The notes under the pieces are model-generated. The model was given only the letters and a program-made list of their open reading frames with translations. It made no database searches and had not been told where the DNA came from. The translations under genes were made by a program, and so were the position numbers. DNA of 19,799 nucleotides from assembly GCA_038227745.1 (NCBI GenBank), contig JBBRPS010000075.1:1-19799 (forward strand), given 5' to 3'. Below are positions 8,449 to 15,094 of the stretch, in pieces. The stretch's first letter is position 1. Every line of letters begins with the position of its first letter. This stretch comes from DASPXY01 sp038227745. GTDB lineage: Bacteria > Planctomycetota > Planctomycetia > Gemmatales > Gemmataceae.

Positions 8449-8520
8449 AAGGATGAAGGCTGAAGGCTGAAGGCTGAATTTGATTTATCCTTCAGCCTTC
8501 AGCCTTCAGCCTTCATCCTT
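8449..8520. repeat. Perfect 30-bp-arm inverted repeat built from GAAGGCT heptamers
   Basis: The left arm 8449-8478 and right arm 8491-8520 are exact reverse complements over 30 bases, with a 12-base loop. Each arm repeats the heptamer GAAGGCT. The element starts one base after the sugar transferase stop codon and ends 10 bp before the SD of the next gene. It can form a very stable hairpin, but no T-run follows, so a rho-independent terminator is not evident. The same heptamer family appears inside the NRPS gene at 13051-13137, which points to a dispersed mobile repeat. Confidence 0.9.
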
Positions 8521-8546
8521 TCCCCGCAAGAAGGAGGCTGAGAGCC

Positions 8547-10064
8547 ATGAGGGCGATTATCATGGCTACCGGGGACTCTCCCGGCACGGACCCTCTCAAC
8601 GAGCGCCACCCCACGCCCCTGCTCCCCCTGGTCGATCGCCCTTTCCTCCAGCACGTCATCGAGTTCTGCGTCCACCAGGGCATCACCCGGTTCGACCTCG
8701 TCCTCAGCCACCTGCCCGAGAAGATCGAGCACTTCCTCGGCGACGGCAAGCGCTGGGGCTGCACTTTCACGGTTCACCTGGCCCGCGACCCGGTGCGCCC
8801 CTACCGTCTGCTCAAAGTCCTGGACCTTGAGGGCGGGCCGGACGAGCCGCTGCTACTGGGCCACGCCGACCGCTTACCCCAGTTCCGCCTTCCGGAGGTG
8901 GACGCGCTTGCGCCCCTGCCGGTCCTGTTCTGCTGGCACGACGAGGGGGCCGCGGAGCCCGCCCGCCAGCGCCGCTGGGCGGGGTGGGCGTTGCTCTCCC
9001 CTGGGGTCATCGCCGCCCTGCCGGCGGACCCGGACGAGCACGAGCTGGAGGACCACCTCCGGGCGCTTGCCGCCCACGAGCGGTCCTGGTGCGAGGTCCC
9101 CCGGCCGCTGAGTGTGGCGACCTTCGACGAATTCCTCGCCGCCCACCGCGCCGTCCTGGGCAAGGCCTTCCTCGGCCTGCTCCTCAGCGGCCGGGAGGCG
9201 GACCCCGGCGTCTGGCTGTCGCGCAACGTCAAGCTACACCCGACGGTCCAGCTCATCCCGCCGGTCTACATCGGCGAGAACTGCAGCATCGACGCGGGCG
9301 TCCGTCTCGGCCCCAACGCGGTCATCGGCAAGGACTGTATGCTGGACGCCCACTGCACGGCCAGCAATTCGGTGGTGTTCCCCGGCAGCTACATCGGCCA
9401 GGCCCTTGAGTTGGCGGACGTGATTGTGGACAGGAACCGCCTCATCAACGTCCGCGTGGGGGGCGCGGTGCCCGTCACCGACGACTTCCTGATCGCCAGC
9501 CTGTCCGACAGCCCGTTCCGCGAGGGGATCGCCCGGATCTTCGGGCGGTTGGTCGCACTCCTGGTGCTGCTCGTGGCCTCCCCCGTACTGCTGTTGACGG
9601 CGTTGTGCCTCGCGCTCTTCCGCCGCGGGCCCGTCTTGCACCGCAGGGAGGTCGTTCGCCTGCCGGCGCCGGCGGCAGACCCGAGGTGGCGCGGCTTCAG
9701 GCTTTTGAGCTTCAGCCCGGATGGCGCAGCGCGGCAGACGCCGGGGGCGGGGATCCCCTGCGGTTTCCGGGCCCTGCTGCTGCGCGTTTTGCCGGCCCTG
9801 GTACACGTGCTGAGGGGAGACCTGGCCTTTGTCGGGCTGCCGCCGCGCACCCGGGAGGAGATCGGGCTCCTCCCCCACGATTGGCAAGCCCTGTACCTGC
9901 GGGGGAAGGCAGGCCTCGTGACCGAGGCCGCGGTGTGCTCAGGGCCGGACCCCGACGAGGACGAACTGTACGCCGCGGAGGCCTTCTACACGGCGACGGC
10001 CAACTGGGGACACGATCTCGCGCTGTTGTTCCGCTTTCTCGCCCGCTCCCTGCGGCGCCGCTGA
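8547..10064 (+). CDS. Degenerate nucleotidyltransferase / beta-helix / sugar-transferase-like fusion
   Basis: The 505-residue protein has three parts. Residues 1-210 follow NDP-sugar pyrophosphorylases (MRAIIMATGD, then TPLLPLVDRPFLQHVIEF), but the GxGTRL signature reads SPGTDPL and the usual PKP lysine is Thr. Residues about 225-305 are a left-handed beta-helix (VYIGENCSIDAGVRLGPNAV). Residues about 325-505 resemble a bacterial sugar transferase: a hydrophobic helix (332-357), RRGPVLHRREVV, and LRGDLAFVGLPPRTREE. The catalytic DELPQ motif is absent, with LRVLPALVHV in its place. Both end domains may be non-catalytic, suggesting a scaffold or regulator for EPS initiation. AAGGAGG (8531-8537) supports ATG 8547. 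It could still be an active but divergent enzyme. Confidence 0.75.
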   Translation: MRAIIMATGDSPGTDPLNERHPTPLLPLVDRPFLQHVIEFCVHQGITRFDLVLSHLPEKIEHFLGDGKRWGCTFTVHLARDPVRPYRLLKVLDLEGGPDEPLLLGHADRLPQFRLPEVDALAPLPVLFCWHDEGAAEPARQRRWAGWALLSPGVIAALPADPDEHELEDHLRALAAHERSWCEVPRPLSVATFDEFLAAHRAVLGKAFLGLLLSGREADPGVWLSRNVKLHPTVQLIPPVYIGENCSIDAGVRLGPNAVIGKDCMLDAHCTASNSVVFPGSYIGQALELADVIVDRNRLINVRVGGAVPVTDDFLIASLSDSPFREGIARIFGRLVALLVLLVASPVLLLTALCLALFRRGPVLHRREVVRLPAPAADPRWRGFRLLSFSPDGAARQTPGAGIPCGFRALLLRVLPALVHVLRGDLAFVGLPPRTREEIGLLPHDWQALYLRGKAGLVTEAAVCSGPDPDEDELYAAEAFYTATANWGHDLALLFRFLARSLRRR

Positions 10065-10105
10065 ACGGCCCGCGTTTCGAGCAAGGTGCGGTCGGGTGGA
10101 GCGGA

Positions 10106-10201
10106 TCGTAGCCGACTCGCGCCGCGGTTCGTAGCCGACTCGCGCCGCGAGTCGGGGAGCGGACGTACAGACCGACTCGCGGAGCGAGTCGGCTACGAAC
10201 C
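10106..10201. repeat. Direct and inverted GTAGCCGACTCGC repeat cluster
   Basis: A 21-bp unit TCGTAGCCGACTCGCGCCGCG occurs at 10106-10126 and again at 10129-10149. The 18 bases at 10126-10143 return as an exact reverse complement at 10184-10201. A separate palindrome, CGACTCGC-GGA-GCGAGTCG, lies within 10173-10191. The cluster sits between two convergent genes and includes the TAG stop codon of the NRPS-like gene (10193-10195). It could act as a bidirectional transcription barrier; it looks like a dispersed genomic repeat. Confidence 0.85.
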
Positions 10202-13200
10202 GGTCGTCGCCTGTCTGATGCTCTCGATGACCTTGCGAGCCACCAGGTTGATGTTCTTGTCGTGGAAGATCTCCATGTGGTTCCCGGGGACGGTGTGCGT
10301 ATCGACGCCGCCCGACGCCCACGGCCCCCAGCCGTACAGCGGGTCGTCGAGGATCGTCGCGGCCCACTGAAAACCCTCCCCCGCCTTGAACAGCACCACC
10401 TTGCCGTCGAACGCGCTCTTCGGCCGGTAGTGGCTGGCGGCCGTGACCAGGGCAAGCCAGACCCGCTTTAACGCATCCTGCGACAGTCCTTCCACGGCGA
10501 CGTCGGGCGCGAGGCGGATGCCTAGCCCCAGCCAGTGCAGGAGGCGGATCCGGATCTTGCCGAGCCTCTCCTTCAGGTAGACATTCTTCTCCCGCAGAGG
10601 CAGGCGGAAGAAGGTGAGCAGGTGCATCCACAGCCGCCGCGGCAGGGGCAGCTTGCGCGGGTAGCCGGGGGCCAGCATATCGAAGACGAACAGGGCATCG
10701 ACCCGGTGCCCCAGGGACCGCAGCTGCAAGGCCAGCTCGTAAGCGATGATGGCCCCGATGGAGTAGCCCGACAGCAGGTAAGGCCCTTGCGGCCGTATCG
10801 CCATGATCTCCTTGACGTAGTGTGCGGCCATATCCTCAACCGTCGAGGGAGGCAAAGCGGTGCCATCCACGCCAATGGCCTTCACGCCGTAAACGGGTTG
10901 CTCCGGCCCCAGCAGGCGGGCGAACTTGTGGAACGTGAAAACGTGCCCGCCTACTCCGGCGACCATGAAGAGGGGCGGGTTGCTGCCCTCCTCGTGGAGC
11001 GGCACGAGCGAGCTGTCCGTGCTGGCTTCCATCTGGTGTTCCAGGACGGAGGCCAGCTTCTCGATGGTGGGGGCCGCGAGCAGGGCTCCCAGGGGGAGAG
11101 TGTGCCCGAGCTGCTGCTTGATCCGGGCGACCAGCACCGCCGCGAGCAACGAGTTCCCGCCCAGCTGAAAGAAGTTGTCCGTCACGCCGATCGGCTTGAC
11201 CTTCAAGACCTCTTCCCAGACTGGTGCGAGATCCTGCTCGGCGTTGCTCCGCGGGGCCACGACGGGGCGTGCCTGGCCGTCGGTGCCCTGCTGCGGGTCG
11301 GGGAGGGCCTTGCGGTCGATCTTGCCGTTGGGCGTCAGCGGGAAGGACTCCAGGAGGACGAAGTGACTGGGCACCATGTAGTCGGGCAGCGTCTTCCCCA
11401 GGAAGCGGCGCAGAACCTCGGCGCCGCAGTCCTGACCGGCGTGGGGAATGAGGTAGGCGGCAAGGGTATCAGCACCGGCCTCCTTGCGGGCAACGACGAC
11501 GTTCGTCTTGACGCCGGGGTGCCGGCCCAGGGCGGTCTCGATCTCGCCCAGCTCGATGCGGAAGCCGCGGACCTTGACCTGGTGGTCGATCCGGCCCAGG
11601 CACTCGAGGTTGCCGTCCGGCAGGTAGCGGGCCAGGTCGCCGGTGCGGTACACGCGGGCTCCCCTTTCACCTCCGACACTTCCCCCAGGGGAGGTCGGGG
11701 TTGAGGGAGGGGCAAACGGGTCGGGGATGAACTTCTCCGCGGTCAGCTCGGGGCGGTTGAGGTAGCCGCGGGCCACGCCGTCGCCGCCGATGAGCAACTC
11801 ACCCACTGCCCCGACCGGCACGGGGTTGAAGTGCCGGTCCACCACGTAAACCTGCGTGTTGTCGATCGGCCGGCCGATCAGGATGGGACCGCCAGGCGAC
11901 CGGACGCGATAAAGCGTGGACCACACCGTGGTTTCCGTCGGCCCGTACAGGTTCCACAGGCTGCCGACGCGCGGGAGGAGCTTCGCCGCTAGTTCGACGG
12001 TCAGGGGCTCGCCGCCGCACAGCGCCTTCAGCCGCGCGCCGCCCTCCCAGCCCGTCTCCAGGAGCAGCCGCCAGGTCGCCGGCGTGGCCTGCAAGACGGT
12101 CGCCCCGGACTCGTGCAGGACCCGCGCCAGTTCGAGGCCGTCTCGGGCCACATCCCGGCTGACCACCACGACCCGGGCGCCCACGGTCAGCGGCAGCCAC
12201 AACTCCAGGGTGTGGATGTCGAAAGATAGGGTCGTGACCCCGACCAGGATGTCTTGCTCTGTCAGGCCCGGCTGCCTGCGCATCGAGTTCAGGAAGTTGG
12301 TCAGCGGCCCGTGCAGAACCTGCACCCCCTTGGGCTTGCCCGTCGAGCCCGAGGTGTAAATCACGTAGACCAGGTTCGCCGCGGTCGCGCCGGGGGGCGG
12401 GTTGTCCGTGCCGTGCTGAGCGATCGCGCCCCAGTCGGTATCGAGGCAGACCGCGCGGGCATTGTGCTCGGGCAGCCGCGCTTGCATCCGCTGCTGCATC
12501 AGCAGCACCGGCATGGCGCTGTCTTCCACGTAGTGGGCCAGGCGGTCCCTGGGGAATTCGGGGTCGAGCGGCACGTACGCGCCGCCGGCCTTGAGGATGC
12601 CCAGAAGGCCGACCACCATCTCCGCCGACCGCTCGACGCACAAGCCGACCAGCGTCTCCGGGCCGACGCCCAGCGTCTTCAGGTAGTGGGCGACCTGGTT
12701 GGCCCGGGCGTTCAACTCGCGGTAAGTCAGCTGCTGCCCCTCGAAGACCACCGCCGGGCGGTCGGGCGTCCGGGCCGCCTGGTCCTCGAACAGGCTGTGT
12801 ACGCAGCGGTCGCGCGGGTAGTCGGCCCGGGTGTCGTTCCACGCGCGGACGACCTGGCGGTACTCGGCCTCGGCCAGCACGGGCAGGGCCGCGACGTGCC
12901 GCTGGGGATCGGCGAGGAACCCTTCCAGCAGCGTCTGCAGGTGGCCGAACATGCGGTCGATGGCCGCCTCCTCGAAGCGGGGCCGCTGGTAGAAGGCGTC
13001 GAGCAGAAGTCGCTCGCCGGCGCGGGTACACACGACGAGGGGGTAAGTCATCGGGAAGGCTGAAGGCGGAAGGCTGAAGGCGGAATCAGAAAGGCTCTCT
13101 GATTCCGCCTTCAGCCTTCCGCCTTCAGCCTTCTCGAAGACCAGGACGCTCTCGAAGAGGGGCATCCCGTGCGGGATCTCGCTCCACCCCCGAACCTCGA

Positions 13201-14857
13201 GCAGGGGCGTGTACTCGTGCTGGCGCACAGCCAGGCTCTGCGCGCTCAGGTCCTTCAGGAAAGGCAGGACGGTGATCTCGGGGGACACGCGTGCTCGGCA
13301 GGGGAGGGGGTCGCCGAACAGGCCGGTCAGGGACTCGGCCCCCCCCGCGCCGGCGCGGCGGGCGCGGGCGACGCCGAAGACCACATCCTCTTCGCCGCTG
13401 TAGCGGCTGAGGAGGGCCGCGAAGGCCCCCTGGATGAGGGCCTCCAGCGTCAACTCATGCCGCCCGATGAAGGCCTGCAGCGCCGCCGTCAGCTCCGCCG
13501 ACATCCGGAACGTCCGGGCGGCGTGAGGCGGTCCCGCGGGAAGGGCGGTGCCCAGGGGCGGGGAGACCGTGAGGAGCGAGGTCGGGGCACGAAAGCCCTT
13601 CAGCGCCTGTCTCCAGAACTGCTCCGCCTGCGACCGATCCTGCTCCCGCCCGGAACCCACCGCGGCCGCCGGGGGAGCGGCGCGCTCGGTCCGGTTCCAT
13701 GTCCCCTGGCGTCGGAAGAAGAAGGTCAGGTAGATGGGCACTTTCCACAGGACGTAAAACGGCGCCGCCAGGAGGGAAGTGAGGGGCAGGCGATCCCGGC
13801 CGAACTTGACCCAGGCGGCGAAGATCGCCAGCAAGACTGCCAGACCGCCGCCGGCCAGGACGGCGGCGGGCAGGGGCGAACCTTCCGCGAGCCAGAGTCC
13901 CACCGCGCCGGCCAGGACGGCCGCCCACAAGAGAAACAGCAGTGACAGGGGCGGCACGCTCAGCTCCAGGGCCAGGCCGAGCAGGCCGGGCCGCCCCCGG
14001 CGGACGGCGGCGGCCACCAGTCGCGGCACCTGGGTGAGCAGCGTCTGCACGTGCCCGTGTTCCCAGCGCTTCCTCTGGGCGACGGCCGCTGCCCCGCCGG
14101 TCGGCAACTCACTGCTGACCCACGCCTGCGGGCAGAGGCGCGGCGGATGTCCCGCCACCGCCAGGTCCACGCCGAGGCGCATGTCCTCGACGATGTTGCC
14201 GCTCGCCAGGCTGGCATCACGGAGGATCTGCCAGGGGAAGGCCATCCCGCTGCCGGTCAACAGGCAGGGCGCCCCCAGCCGGCTCAGACCCAGCGGCCGG
14301 ACGACGTTCTTGAACCTGAAAGCGAAAGCCGACAGCTGCTGCACGTACCGCGCCTGCGGCGGTTCGTCGAGCACGTAGGAGGCCTGCACGGCTTGGCCCC
14401 GGGCAGCCTCCCGCACCAGCAGGTCCAGCGCGCCGTCATGCACCACGCAGTCGGCGTCAACGATCGCCACCACCGCGGGAGGATCTTGTTCGAGGAAGCG
14501 CACGCCGAAATCCAGGGCGTACCCCTTGCCGCGGCGCTCGGGGTCGGTGCGCTCCACGGCGACCGCCCCGAGGGCGCGGGCCGCCTCGGCCGTCCGGTCG
14601 GTGCAGTTGTCCGCAACGACGACCACCCGGTCTCCCGGCTGCAGTTGCGGCAGCAGCGCCCGGATTGTGCCCCCGATCCCCGCTTCTTCGTCATGGGCGG
14701 GAATCAGCACGGCACAGCGGGGCCGCAGGCCGACCGGGCGGCGCGCTTGCCGTCGCCGCGGGAGCAGCGCGGTCAGACACTCTGCGACGACCACGGCCAT
14801 CGGCACGAGAACGAGCACCGCGAGCACCCACAGCACGACTTCCAGGACACCCATCAT
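10193..14857 (-). CDS. Membrane GT2 glycosyltransferase fused to NRPS module (C-lobe, A, PCP, TE)
   Basis: This is one 1554-residue chain. Residues 1-390 are a GT2 membrane enzyme: an N-terminal helix (5-30), VADNCTDRT, IVDADC (132-137), ED at 224-225, QRKRW (261-265) and further membrane helices (about 292-382). Residues about 410-665 match only the second half of a condensation domain (TGLFGDPLPCRARV, EYTPLLEVRGWSEIPHGMPL); the HHxxxDG half is absent. Residues about 685-1185 are a full adenylation domain (YTSGSTGKPKG, YGPTETT, YRTGD, PNGKIDRKAL). The carrier serine is S1236 in LGGNS. The thioesterase has GYSIG (S1366), D1393 and H1527. The active-site code resembles glycine. ATG 14857 follows a GGGGA SD. 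Confidence 0.9.
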   Translation of the reverse strand: MMGVLEVVLWVLAVLVLVPMAVVVAECLTALLPRRRQARRPVGLRPRCAVLIPAHDEEAGIGGTIRALLPQLQPGDRVVVVADNCTDRTAEAARALGAVAVERTDPERRGKGYALDFGVRFLEQDPPAVVAIVDADCVVHDGALDLLVREAARGQAVQASYVLDEPPQARYVQQLSAFAFRFKNVVRPLGLSRLGAPCLLTGSGMAFPWQILRDASLASGNIVEDMRLGVDLAVAGHPPRLCPQAWVSSELPTGGAAAVAQRKRWEHGHVQTLLTQVPRLVAAAVRRGRPGLLGLALELSVPPLSLLFLLWAAVLAGAVGLWLAEGSPLPAAVLAGGGLAVLLAIFAAWVKFGRDRLPLTSLLAAPFYVLWKVPIYLTFFFRRQGTWNRTERAAPPAAAVGSGREQDRSQAEQFWRQALKGFRAPTSLLTVSPPLGTALPAGPPHAARTFRMSAELTAALQAFIGRHELTLEALIQGAFAALLSRYSGEEDVVFGVARARRAGAGGAESLTGLFGDPLPCRARVSPEITVLPFLKDLSAQSLAVRQHEYTPLLEVRGWSEIPHGMPLFESVLVFEKAEGGRLKAESESLSDSAFSLPPSAFPMTYPLVVCTRAGERLLLDAFYQRPRFEEAAIDRMFGHLQTLLEGFLADPQRHVAALPVLAEAEYRQVVRAWNDTRADYPRDRCVHSLFEDQAARTPDRPAVVFEGQQLTYRELNARANQVAHYLKTLGVGPETLVGLCVERSAEMVVGLLGILKAGGAYVPLDPEFPRDRLAHYVEDSAMPVLLMQQRMQARLPEHNARAVCLDTDWGAIAQHGTDNPPPGATAANLVYVIYTSGSTGKPKGVQVLHGPLTNFLNSMRRQPGLTEQDILVGVTTLSFDIHTLELWLPLTVGARVVVVSRDVARDGLELARVLHESGATVLQATPATWRLLLETGWEGGARLKALCGGEPLTVELAAKLLPRVGSLWNLYGPTETTVWSTLYRVRSPGGPILIGRPIDNTQVYVVDRHFNPVPVGAVGELLIGGDGVARGYLNRPELTAEKFIPDPFAPPSTPTSPGGSVGGERGARVYRTGDLARYLPDGNLECLGRIDHQVKVRGFRIELGEIETALGRHPGVKTNVVVARKEAGADTLAAYLIPHAGQDCGAEVLRRFLGKTLPDYMVPSHFVLLESFPLTPNGKIDRKALPDPQQGTDGQARPVVAPRSNAEQDLAPVWEEVLKVKPIGVTDNFFQLGGNSLLAAVLVARIKQQLGHTLPLGALLAAPTIEKLASVLEHQMEASTDSSLVPLHEEGSNPPLFMVAGVGGHVFTFHKFARLLGPEQPVYGVKAIGVDGTALPPSTVEDMAAHYVKEIMAIRPQGPYLLSGYSIGAIIAYELALQLRSLGHRVDALFVFDMLAPGYPRKLPLPRRLWMHLLTFFRLPLREKNVYLKERLGKIRIRLLHWLGLGIRLAPDVAVEGLSQDALKRVWLALVTAASHYRPKSAFDGKVVLFKAGEGFQWAATILDDPLYGWGPWASGGVDTHTVPGNHMEIFHDKNINLVARKVIESIRQATTGS
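11661..11712. repeat. Imperfect palindromic C/G-rich repeat inside the adenylation domain
   Basis: Two C-rich and G-rich halves meet around CCCCCAGGGG (11682-11691) and are roughly complementary over about 25 bases each side. On the coding strand this encodes APPSTPTSPGGSVGGERG (residues about 1049-1066), low-complexity and longer than the usual linker between core motifs A6 and A7. The frame is kept. It resembles an intergenic repeat inserted into the gene, but the arms are far from perfect. Confidence 0.5.
13051..13137. repeat. Perfect 36-bp-arm hairpin repeat inserted in frame in the condensation domain
   Basis: The arms 13055-13090 and 13098-13133 are exact reverse complements over 36 bases, with a 7-base loop; four flanking pairs (one G-T) extend the stem. 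The arms alternate AAGGCTGAAGGCGG units, the same heptamer family as the repeat at 8449-8520. The 87 bp equal 29 codons and stay open, encoding about residues 574-603 of the NRPS-like protein (KAEGGRLKAES through SLPPSAFP). The position is directly after the C7-type motif PLFESVLVFE, where condensation domains normally have a different linker. Confidence 0.9.
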
Positions 14858-15017
14858 GCCGCGATCCCCAAGACGTGGTTGACTCCCCGACCGGCGAGCG
14901 CAGGGCTCTCCCCGACACCTCTCTCTTGTAACAGGGAATGAGGAGCAATTCCAGAAGCTTGTTCTCGCGCATTATTCTGCGCTGTGGACGCTCGGCCCGT
15001 TCGGGTGGCGCTGTCCG

Positions 15018-15046
15018 CTTTCGCGGCGAGAAAGTGATAAGATAAT
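15018..15046 (+). promoter_or_regulatory. Weak candidate promoter for the thioredoxin-like gene
   Basis: GATAAT (15041-15046) matches five of six -10 positions within the AT-rich patch AAAGTGATAAGATAATCT. A -35 at 17-bp spacing (CTTTCG, 15018-15023) is poor. It lies 49 bp upstream of the gene's ATG, in the 237-bp divergent spacer shared with the NRPS-like gene. I found no equally good promoter reading leftward. Confidence 0.3.
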
Positions 15047-15094
15047 CTGGGGTTTGTGACCGGTTCAGGATGGCTCGCAGCGTGGAGGTTCTCG

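Noticed and set aside
8449..8520. Possible CRISPR-like array or rho-independent terminator
   Set aside because: The heptamers are contiguous without spacers, and no T-run follows the hairpin.
10535..11704. Long + strand open frame opposite the NRPS-like gene
   Set aside because: The - strand reading has complete NRPS motifs; the + reading is Gln/Gly/Arg/Val-rich filler with no motif.
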